From: Aestuarierythrobacter sp037968495
GTDB lineage: Bacteria > Pseudomonadota > Alphaproteobacteria > Sphingomonadales > Sphingomonadaceae
Length of the DNA: 64,000 bases
Direction of reading: 5' to 3'
Assembly: GCA_037968495.1 (NCBI GenBank)
Contig: JBBKVP010000067.1
Coordinates: 62,001-126,000, forward strand
A program made the position numbers and the translations under genes. Of this stretch, positions 15,551-22,851 are shown in pieces. Below the pieces are notes generated by a model. That model had not been told where the DNA came from. It saw nothing but the letters and a program-made list of their open reading frames with translations, and searched no databases. How positions within the stretch are numbered: the stretch's first letter is position 1; each line of letters opens with the position of its first letter.

Positions 15551-16957
15551 TCAATCCCCAGTCAAAATCCGGTCGACAAGCTGCTTCACACTCGGCGTAA
15601 AGTTATTGCTGTAGAACGGGTCCTGTTTGAACCGGTATGCGGTGTGTCCGGCGAAGGCGAGGTTGTCGTCCGTGTCGCCGCCATGCGCAATGTCTTGCAG
15701 GGTTTTCTGGATGCAGAAGCTGCGGGGATCGGCGAGTTTGCCGGTCGTGTAATCGTCATGGTCTTTCCATGCCGAGAAGCCGCAATGTGACAGGCAGCCC
15801 ATGCAATCCTGCTGGTCCTTGCGGATCGTATCGCGGCTGTCGGGCGTGACGAACACGATGGTCCCGTCGGGCGTTTTAAGCGCTTCTGTGTTGCCTTCAG
15901 CCATCCACGTATTGGCGCGCTTGCGGTCTTCGGGTTTGACCCAGAAACTGCGGCCCTTGCCCTCTTCGCTTAGCTGGACCGAGCCTTCGTCCTCGCCCTT
16001 CTTGGTGAACGGAATCTGGCGATCGCTGCGATGCATCAGATCATACAGAAACGGGTTTTTGACCGCCGAGGAATAGAACCCCGTTGGCGAGAATTTATGA
16101 AGCAGGACTTCGCCGGGTTCGACCGTGCGGAGCATATCCTTCCAACCCTGCGGGATAGGGCTTTCTTCGGTCAGCAGCGGACGCGTGCCGAACTGGAATG
16201 CGATCTTGCCAAGTTCGGGATTGTCGATCCAGTTTTCCCACTCGCGCAGGAACCAGACGCCGCCAGCCATGACGATAGCCGTATCTTCCGAAACGCCCTC
16301 TGCACGCATCGTTTCGCGCAATGCCTTCACCCGGGGATACGGATCTTCGGGCTGGCGAGGATCTTCGGCATTGGACAAGCCATTATGACCGCCAGCAAGC
16401 CACGGATCTTCGTAAACCACTGCAGCCATCAGATCGGGGACCTTGTGATAACTACGTTTCCACAGCGCGCGGAAAGCGCGGGCGGAGCTGATGATTGGCA
16501 GATAGTGGACATTATATGCCGCTGCGATATCGGCGAGTTTGTAAGGCATACCCGCACCGCAGGTTACGCCAGTGACCATGCCCTTGGTGTTTTCGAGAAT
16601 ACCCTCGAGGACTTGCTGGGCGCCGCCCATTTCCCACAAGACATTGATGTTGATAGCGCCTTTACCGTCAGACATCTCAAAGGCCTTGCGGACCTGTTCG
16701 GTGCCGCCGTCGATACCATATTGGATCAGCTGCTGATGGCGTTCGCCGCGCGTTGGCGCGTCATAGATTTGCGGGATGACATTACCATCCGCATCAGTAC
16801 TGTCGGCGTTAACTGCGCTGACTGTGCCGATACCGCCAGCAGCGGCCCATGCGCCCGAACTCTTGGAATTCGTAGCTGATACGCCTTTGCCGCCTTCGAT
16901 AACCGGCCAAACCTCACGGCCGCCATAGATAATCGGCTTAAGTCCTTTGAATGCCAT
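15551..16957 (-). CDS. Nitronate monooxygenase-like FMN oxidoreductase with a cysteine-bearing C-terminal extension
   Basis: The 468-residue protein has the 2-nitropropane dioxygenase/nitronate monooxygenase TIM-barrel pattern: GGIGTVSAVNAD near the start, GVTCGAGMPYKLADIAA, AAVVYEDPWLAGGHNG and AIVMAGGVWF. FMN binding and oxidation of nitronates or a related flavin reaction is the family role. The last roughly 120 residues go beyond the usual 320-350-residue core and contain QDCMGCLSHCGFS, three closely spaced cysteines, plus a fourth in PRSFCIQK. That spacing could bind a metal or Fe-S centre. The real substrate is unknown. Confidence 0.8.
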   Translation of the reverse strand: MAFKGLKPIIYGGREVWPVIEGGKGVSATNSKSSGAWAAAGGIGTVSAVNADSTDADGNVIPQIYDAPTRGERHQQLIQYGIDGGTEQVRKAFEMSDGKGAININVLWEMGGAQQVLEGILENTKGMVTGVTCGAGMPYKLADIAAAYNVHYLPIISSARAFRALWKRSYHKVPDLMAAVVYEDPWLAGGHNGLSNAEDPRQPEDPYPRVKALRETMRAEGVSEDTAIVMAGGVWFLREWENWIDNPELGKIAFQFGTRPLLTEESPIPQGWKDMLRTVEPGEVLLHKFSPTGFYSSAVKNPFLYDLMHRSDRQIPFTKKGEDEGSVQLSEEGKGRSFWVKPEDRKRANTWMAEGNTEALKTPDGTIVFVTPDSRDTIRKDQQDCMGCLSHCGFSAWKDHDDYTTGKLADPRSFCIQKTLQDIAHGGDTDDNLAFAGHTAYRFKQDPFYSNNFTPSVKQLVDRILTGD

Positions 16958-16990
16958 TAAATTGCGTCCCCAAAAATATGTTGGCGGCTA

Positions 16991-17731
16991 TTAAGCCCCG
17001 GCTCCGCCACTACCGCGCTTGCCGCGGCATGTCTCGATATCTTGCGGGTCTGGCCTAGTCGCCGCCGCTTTGAATTGTGCATAATAACCAGCCAGTTCCG
17101 GTGCGTCCTCAAACGCCACCAGATCAAATCCGACGCGTTTAAATTCGCATGTTAGCAGATCAGGCGCAATGCCATGCTGATCGGTCGGGCGATCTATATC
17201 TACCACAATTACCCGCCCGCCGTCACGCAATGCAGGCCATAACCGCCACAGAAAGGCATATGGCTCGCTTACTTCGTGGTACATATGGACTAGAAAAATA
17301 CGGTCGAAGCTATCTTCGGGCAAATGTGGATCATCCGCATCACCCGGCTTGATCGAAACATTATCAAGCCGTTCGCGTTCGACCCGGTTGCCTAGGCGCT
17401 GCAAAGCCTCGCGGTCGATATCCTGCGCCAACACGCGGCCATCGGTGCCCACTCGTTCGGCAAGGCGGACGGTGTAGTAGCCCTCGCCCGCGCCAATATC
17501 GGCAACTGTCATGCCCGGCGCAATTTCGGCGAGGTCCATAACCTTCTGCGCTTCGCCAACGCTGTCGCGCTTATCTTCGGTCGAAAACTGGTTCGACCCA
17601 AGGTCCGACACTGGCCGGTCAGGTTTTGGAAACTCGAGTGCAGTCTCCGGACGATCGACGTCCGGGCGCATCATGTCGCAGCCGGTCATTGCCAGTAGCG
17701 CCGCAACGCAAAGGGTCACGCGGAACATCAC
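16991..17731 (-). CDS. SAM-dependent methyltransferase fold protein with a lipoprotein signal peptide
   Basis: Residues 1-18 read as a lipoprotein signal (VAALLAMTGC, cysteine at 18). From about residue 60 the protein is a class I methyltransferase: motif I VADIGAGEGYYTVRLAE, then DIDREAL, PGDADDPHLPEDSFDRIFLVHMYHE and GGRVIVVDID. The start is GTG at 17731 or ATG at 17728, both overlapping the prfB stop, so it is coupled to prfB. A SAM enzyme outside the cytoplasm would have no obvious supply of SAM. Either the lipidated protein faces an unknown role or the N terminus is not processed. Confidence 0.8.
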   Translation of the reverse strand: MMFRVTLCVAALLAMTGCDMMRPDVDRPETALEFPKPDRPVSDLGSNQFSTEDKRDSVGEAQKVMDLAEIAPGMTVADIGAGEGYYTVRLAERVGTDGRVLAQDIDREALQRLGNRVERERLDNVSIKPGDADDPHLPEDSFDRIFLVHMYHEVSEPYAFLWRLWPALRDGGRVIVVDIDRPTDQHGIAPDLLTCEFKRVGFDLVAFEDAPELAGYYAQFKAAATRPDPQDIETCRGKRGSGGAGA

Positions 17732-18855
17732 TCGACGTCCTCCACCTCTACTGTTTCGCCAGTCACCTGCTGGGCAAGTGCGGCGGAGATAAACGGATCA
17801 AGCGCGCCATCGAGCACATCATCTGGCGAAGCCGAAGTGTGGCCAGTCCGCAAGTCTTTCACCATCTGGTATGGTTGCAGAACGTAACTGCGGATCTGGT
17901 GTCCCCAGCCAATCTCGGTCTTTTCCTGATATTCGCCCGAGGCAGCGGCTTCGCGTTCGGCCATCTCGCGTTCGAACAGCCGCGCCTTCAACATATTCAT
18001 CGCGGTCGCGCGGTTCTTGTGCTGGCTACGATCATTCTGGCTCGCGACCACAATACCCGATGGTTGGTGCGTGATGCGTACGGCCGAATCGGTTGTGTTG
18101 ACGTGCTGACCACCAGCGCCCGATGCGCGGTAGGTGTCGATCTTAAGGTCACTTTCGTTGATCTCGATGTCGATATCATCGTCTATCACCGGATATACCC
18201 AGACCGAACTGAAGCTGGTGTGCCGCCGCGCGGCGCTATCATAAGGGCTGATGCGGACTAGGCGATGAACACCGCTTTCGGTTTTGGCATAGCCGTAAGC
18301 GTTTTCACCCTTCACCAGCATTGTCGCTGACTTAATGCCCGCCTGATCACCCGAATGGTAATCCACCAGTTCGACCTTATAGCCGCGTTGTTCGGCCCAG
18401 CGGGAATACATCCGCTGGAGCATTTCCGCCCAATCCTGGCTTTCCGTTCCGCCAGCGCCTGCGTGAATTTCGATATAGGTGTCGTTGGCATCAGCCTCGC
18501 CGGCCAGCAGCGCCTGAACTTTGTCCTCATCCGCCCGGTCAGCCAGTCTCTGGAGGCTTGAGAGCCCTTCATTGGCAACATCATCATCACCTTCGGCCTC
18601 GCCCATTTCGACGAATTCAATCGCGTCCGACATTTCGGATGAGATCTCGCGGACGGTGCCGACAGCTGCTTCGAGCCGTTGGCGCTCACGCATAACCGCT
18701 TCGGCAGCCTTGGGATCATCCCACAAAGTCGGATCTTCGACGCGCGCATTCAGCTCGTCGAGGCGGCGCAGCGCACGGTCCCAGTCAAGCGACTGGCGTA
18801 CCAGTGCAAGCGCAGCTTCAATCCGGTCAATGTTGGCCTGCCCTTCGGCACGCAT
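17728..18855 (-). CDS. prfB: Peptide chain release factor 2
   Basis: RF2 ends translation at UGA and UAA codons. The 375-residue protein has the catalytic GGQ in ASGAGGQHVNTTDSAVRITH. At the stop-recognition tripeptide it reads ISPYDSAARRHTSF, so SPY where Escherichia coli RF2 has SPF. The gene is a single frame from ATG 18855 (site GGAG) with no programmed frameshift of the E. coli type. It is followed by the coupled methyltransferase-like gene. Confidence 0.97.
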   Translation of the reverse strand: MRAEGQANIDRIEAALALVRQSLDWDRALRRLDELNARVEDPTLWDDPKAAEAVMRERQRLEAAVGTVREISSEMSDAIEFVEMGEAEGDDDVANEGLSSLQRLADRADEDKVQALLAGEADANDTYIEIHAGAGGTESQDWAEMLQRMYSRWAEQRGYKVELVDYHSGDQAGIKSATMLVKGENAYGYAKTESGVHRLVRISPYDSAARRHTSFSSVWVYPVIDDDIDIEINESDLKIDTYRASGAGGQHVNTTDSAVRITHQPSGIVVASQNDRSQHKNRATAMNMLKARLFEREMAEREAAASGEYQEKTEIGWGHQIRSYVLQPYQMVKDLRTGHTSASPDDVLDGALDPFISAALAQQVTGETVEVEDVE

Positions 18856-18874
18856 ATCGGGTCTCCGTAAAGTG

Positions 18875-18904
18875 GCCCGTAAACGGGCATCTGCGCTTAG
18901 CGCA
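18875..18904. other. Two adjacent hairpins in front of prfB
   Basis: GCCCGT and ACGGGC pair across two bases at 18875-18888, and TGCGC and GCGCA across three bases at 18892-18904. They lie between the penicillin-binding protein gene stop (18981) and the prfB start (18855). They may form a terminator without a clear T-run, or a prfB leader. Confidence 0.4.
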
Positions 18905-18980
18905 CGGGTGAATGATGTAAAGGTTCAGCCAAACTTATAGCAGCAAAATTCGGACAAATCTTGACCCCAAGAAACGCCGG

Positions 18981-21509
18981 TCAATCGCCGCTCGGTGCCT
19001 CACTCGTTACCGGCGCTGCTGATGATTCAGCTGCAGGCGATGGATTTGCAGCAGGACGCGGAGTGGGGCCCTGCCTTCCCCGTTTGAGCAAGGCGAGAAT
19101 TTCAGCCCGCTTGGCCGCAATTTCATCCTGACGAGTTGTACGCGGTGGTTCAGTGTCCGGCTTGAATGCTTCCCATATCACGGCGGACTTAGGATCGCTG
19201 CTGGGCCATGCGTCGAAAACCCGCTTGCCAGTGGAGCGACTTACGCGAACCATTCTCACGCCGTTGGGCGCTACGAACGGGTCCGTGCTCCACCGGTCTT
19301 TTGATCCGGTGATAAAGTCTTTCATCATTGGCGCTGCAGTGTTTCCGCCCTGCACATATCCGCCCATATTTCGTGGCTGGTCAAACCCCAAGTACATCCC
19401 GGCGATAATGTTGCTCGATCCACCGACGAACCACGCATTTGTCGGACCGTTCGTCGTTCCAGTTTTACCGAAGAGTGGAATGCCAAGATCGCGTAGCCTG
19501 GTGGCGGTGCCGCGTTGCACGACGCCTTCCAGCATATGTAAGATCTGAAACGCCGTTCGGGCGTCCATGACTTGCCGGCCCTGAGGCTTTAGGCGCGGCA
19601 TAGCCTTACCGTCCCATTCCGCCATATTGCAGTTGTTGCATTTCCTTTTGTCAGCGCGCCAAATGACCTTTCCTGACCTGTCTTGCACATAGTCGATCAC
19701 TGTAGATTGCGGCAGGCGTCCGTGGTTCGCCAGTGCTGAATAGGCGTTGACCATTTTCTGAACTGTCGTGTCACCGGCACCCAGTGCAAATGCCGGATAC
19801 GGGTCATATGAGCCAATGCCGAGGTTCTCGAACTCCTTCACTACGTTCGGCATGCCCGCTTCCATCGCAATATGGACGGTCATTAGGTTCTTTGACTGTT
19901 CAAGCCCGTAGCGCATCGGATATTCGCCGCCGCCGCGACCGCCGCCAAAGTTGCTGAAGCATTTCTGGCCAAGCCGTGAACCCTGATAATAACAATACTG
20001 CCTGTCCGGCACGATGGATGAAGGGGTCATTCCGTGATCGAGACCCGCGGCATAAACGAAAGGCTTAATCGTCGAGCCCGGTTGACGCATCGCTTGCGTA
20101 GCCCTGTTGAATGAACCGAGGCGCGCGTCGAACCCGCCCTGTATCGCAAGCACCCGGCCATTTTGCGGGTCTTGTGCGAGGAAGCCGCCTGATACTTCCG
20201 GAACCGTCCTTACACGGAACCCGCTGCCTTGCGGCGAAACCGCTATGACATCGCCAGCCTTCAGCGCGTTTGGCAGGTTTGAGAGGGGGAATTCATCACC
20301 ATCGGCAAATCCGATTTTTGCACGGCTGCTCGCGCGTTCGGTTACAACGCCGATGCGCCAATCCTTGTAATTGATACCGAGGTAGGAGCTTTGCAATTGG
20401 CCGGCCCAGCTGCCTTTATCCAAATTAATCGTGGCAATCGGTTCCTTCCATGCGCGGTTGCCGTGGTAACGCATAATGCCTGCACGAAGAGCGTCGCGGG
20501 CCTCTTTCTGGAGGTCGACGTCGAGCGATGTTCTGACCCATAGTCCGCCCGCATAGACGCTATGTGGTCCGTCCTCGGCAGTTTCGCCGAAATCGTCGAT
20601 CAACTGACGCCGAACTTCCTCGAGAAAGTAGCCTGCATCTGCTGTCAGACTGCTGCTTTTCATCTTGATTATACCTAGCGGTTTAGCTCTGGCCGCAGTT
20701 GCCTCTGCTTCCGTAATGAATTCGTTCTCGGCCATCTGGCCAAGCACGATGTTCCGGCGGACTAGCGCCTGATCGAAATTTTTGGTGCGGCTGTAAGTCT
20801 CGGGAGCTTTGGGCAGGATAGCGAGATAGGCCATCTCGTGCAGTTCCAGATCGCCAACGTCCTTGTCAAAGTAGGCGCGGCTAGCCGCCTGCACACCATA
20901 GGTGCGGCGCCCAAGCGGAATTTCGTTCAGGTAAAGCTCGAGGATCTGCTCCTTTTCGAGTACTCCTTCGATCCGGCGTGCGAGGATCATTTCCTTTAGC
21001 TTGCGCGTGATCGAATATTCATCACCGACGAGGATATTCTTCGCGACCTGCTGCGTGATTGTGGATCCGCCTTTGGCACGCTCGCCTGATCCGATCTTCG
21101 AAACATAATCGAAGACTGCCCCAACCAAGCCTGTGAGATCAACACCGCCATGGCTCCAGAATGTCTTATCTTCGGCTGCCAGATAGGCCTCGGTAAGTTG
21201 TTTGGGGAAATCAACGAAGCGCAATTGAACGCGGCGTTCGCGCGCATAGGAATCGACAATCTCGCCGTCGATCCCGCGCACCACCGTTGGCAAGGGCGGT
21301 TCGTAATTCAGCAGGCGTTTCGCGTCCGGCAAGTTCCAAGCGATTAATGTCCAGAAGAGGATAATGAAAAGCAGGCCGGCGGCGCTGGCGATTACGCCCC
21401 AACGGAACCACTTGCGTTCGCTCCATGCAGTGCGAGCCCACGCCGCAGCACCACCTGCTTCGCGGCGGATGCGGAAACTCACGTTCTCGATTGCGGATTG
21501 GTCAGCCAT
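18981..21509 (-). CDS. mrcA: Penicillin-binding protein 1A (class A, bifunctional)
   Basis: This inner-membrane enzyme polymerises and cross-links peptidoglycan in the periplasm. At 842 residues it has a cytoplasmic lead, a single membrane anchor near residues 37-58, and a glycosyltransferase domain with the catalytic Glu in AAEDKTFWSHGGVD and GGSTITQQVAKN. The transpeptidase domain has the active serine in RQPGSTIKPFVYAAG and the KTGTTNG box. The tail is Pro/Ala/Ser-rich. It follows the amidase gene on the same strand after 63 bases; the two likely form a cell-wall unit. Confidence 0.96.
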   Translation of the reverse strand: MADQSAIENVSFRIRREAGGAAAWARTAWSERKWFRWGVIASAAGLLFIILFWTLIAWNLPDAKRLLNYEPPLPTVVRGIDGEIVDSYARERRVQLRFVDFPKQLTEAYLAAEDKTFWSHGGVDLTGLVGAVFDYVSKIGSGERAKGGSTITQQVAKNILVGDEYSITRKLKEMILARRIEGVLEKEQILELYLNEIPLGRRTYGVQAASRAYFDKDVGDLELHEMAYLAILPKAPETYSRTKNFDQALVRRNIVLGQMAENEFITEAEATAARAKPLGIIKMKSSSLTADAGYFLEEVRRQLIDDFGETAEDGPHSVYAGGLWVRTSLDVDLQKEARDALRAGIMRYHGNRAWKEPIATINLDKGSWAGQLQSSYLGINYKDWRIGVVTERASSRAKIGFADGDEFPLSNLPNALKAGDVIAVSPQGSGFRVRTVPEVSGGFLAQDPQNGRVLAIQGGFDARLGSFNRATQAMRQPGSTIKPFVYAAGLDHGMTPSSIVPDRQYCYYQGSRLGQKCFSNFGGGRGGGEYPMRYGLEQSKNLMTVHIAMEAGMPNVVKEFENLGIGSYDPYPAFALGAGDTTVQKMVNAYSALANHGRLPQSTVIDYVQDRSGKVIWRADKRKCNNCNMAEWDGKAMPRLKPQGRQVMDARTAFQILHMLEGVVQRGTATRLRDLGIPLFGKTGTTNGPTNAWFVGGSSNIIAGMYLGFDQPRNMGGYVQGGNTAAPMMKDFITGSKDRWSTDPFVAPNGVRMVRVSRSTGKRVFDAWPSSDPKSAVIWEAFKPDTEPPRTTRQDEIAAKRAEILALLKRGRQGPTPRPAANPSPAAESSAAPVTSEAPSGD

Positions 21510-21572
21510 ATTCAGAGCAGCGCCCTAGCATGAGGATTCTGACTAGCGCCAGAACCAACTTCATTACCAACA

Positions 21573-22442
21573 TTATCCGCCCGACTGGCGGGCAAAGAAT
21601 ATGCGGATTGTCCGGGCCATCACGTCGGCGAATTGGGCTCTTCCTTCTGCCGAGGCGAGACGCCGTGCCTCCGCAGGATTTGAAATGAAGCCGGATTCGA
21701 ACAGGACCGAAGGCACATCAGGTGCGCGAAGCACAGCCAAAGCGGCGCTGCGCTTGGCTTGTGGATGAAAACGGAGCACTCCCTCGCCTTCCCTGATGGC
21801 AAGATTTGCAAATTCAACCGAGCCAGCCTGAGTGCGCCGCTGGGAAAGCTCGACCAGGATATCTTCAACACCGTCATCACGGGTACCAACGGATACGCCG
21901 TTGATCTGGTCCGCTGCATTTTCTCGGGCGGCAAAGCGGGCAGCGGCTTCGCTCGATGCGGTGTTGGACAATGTGTAGATACTGGCGCCCGTCACGCCGC
22001 TTTGTTCGCCTGCCGAATCGGCGTGGATGGAAATGAACAGATTAGCGCCAAGCCTACGCGCGAGGTCGTCGCGCTCTGCCGGCAGCAGGTAGGTGTCATC
22101 CTCACGCGTCATCGCGACACGAATGCCGCCTTCTTCGACCAGCTTGTCCTTCAAAGCTCTTGCAAGACCAAGCGCCAGCGTCTTTTCTTTAAAGCCCGCG
22201 CCGCTTGCGCCGGGATCATGTCCGCCATGCCCGGGATCGATCAACACCAAAGGTCGGCTTGTATCTTGCGGCCCATACACTTTGGGAAGACCGATTTGCT
22301 CCGCTGTATCGGGCAATAGGAGCCGCAATACGTAATCTCTCCCAAAGTGCGGAACGGGAATTGTTAGGCCAAACGCGTATAAGGCGCCCATCAATAAGAC
22401 GGGGGCCAAGAACACCAACCAGAGCTGAAGACGTAACGACAT
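21573..22442 (-). CDS. N-acetylmuramoyl-L-alanine amidase (AmiC-type, Amidase_3)
   Basis: This zinc amidase cuts the stem peptide from peptidoglycan glycan strands. Counting 289 residues from ATG 22442, an N-terminal membrane segment or uncleaved signal (about residues 4-25) leads to the catalytic domain. Zinc-site motifs are visible: DPGHGGHDPGASG, ISIHADSAG and the terminal glutamate in ESGFISNPAEA. An in-frame TTG at 22472 would add ten residues. No LysM or AMIN targeting domain precedes the catalytic domain, which is short compared with E. coli AmiC. It is divergent from rne. Confidence 0.93.
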   Translation of the reverse strand: MSLRLQLWLVFLAPVLLMGALYAFGLTIPVPHFGRDYVLRLLLPDTAEQIGLPKVYGPQDTSRPLVLIDPGHGGHDPGASGAGFKEKTLALGLARALKDKLVEEGGIRVAMTREDDTYLLPAERDDLARRLGANLFISIHADSAGEQSGVTGASIYTLSNTASSEAAARFAARENAADQINGVSVGTRDDGVEDILVELSQRRTQAGSVEFANLAIREGEGVLRFHPQAKRSAALAVLRAPDVPSVLFESGFISNPAEARRLASAEGRAQFADVMARTIRIFFARQSGG

Positions 22443-22691
22443 TGCGCTTCTGGTAGGGCGAATACATTGCAATACGCAACATGGTTGCTCCCACTCACCG
22501 CCAGTGCTAGCGACTTCTCACGGATGTTCGCGGCACTTTCGCTGCGATTCCGCAACAGGTTGAAGCAGATAATGAGAAGCCTCTCCCCGTACCAGCAGCC
22601 GCTGCCGCAAGGTGGCGCAGCAGCATGGACGGACCGGGCAGCGCATTTTTCGCGCATTCTAAATACTGCAGACACATCGAACGCGGTCCCC

Positions 22692-22715
22692 ACGAATAAT
22701 CATATGGTTATTCGT
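22692..22715. promoter_or_regulatory. 24-base palindrome in the rne upstream region
   Basis: ACGAATAA and TTATTCGT are exact reverse complements flanking CATATG, itself a palindrome, with one mismatched pair (T/G) between. It lies 137 bases before the rne start and could be a DNA operator or an RNA stem in the leader. Confidence 0.5.
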
Positions 22716-22827
22716 TTGGGCCTTACCCACAAAACCGACCTAGCTCCGGCACAATGCCGTTCAGCGGGCGGTTTCCACAACTATCGACATATCTCATCGG
22801 CTTTAGCGGTCTCAGGACCAGCCCCGC

Positions 22828-22841
22828 CCGGATATGTCCGG
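22828..22841 (+). promoter_or_regulatory. Short hairpin overlapping the rne ribosome binding site
   Basis: CCGGA and TCCGG pair across TATG. The right arm shares its last GG with the GGAGA Shine-Dalgarno sequence, ten bases before the rne ATG at 22852, so folding could mask the site. Confidence 0.4.
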
Positions 22842-22851
22842 AGAAAATTCA

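Larger units (their letters stand above)
22443..22851 (+). promoter_or_regulatory. 409-base divergent region and presumed long rne leader
   Basis: This gap holds no gene that I can support. It must contain the promoters for the amidase (leftward) and rne (rightward). Two structures stand out and are listed separately: a palindrome at 22692-22715 and a hairpin at 22828-22841 next to the rne ribosome site. RNase E genes in other bacteria have long leaders used for self-regulation, which would fit. Confidence 0.5.

Noticed and set aside
16031..16879. 282-residue plus-strand frame opposite the nitronate monooxygenase-like gene
   Set aside because: Antisense shadow; no motif, and the minus-strand protein has clear family motifs.
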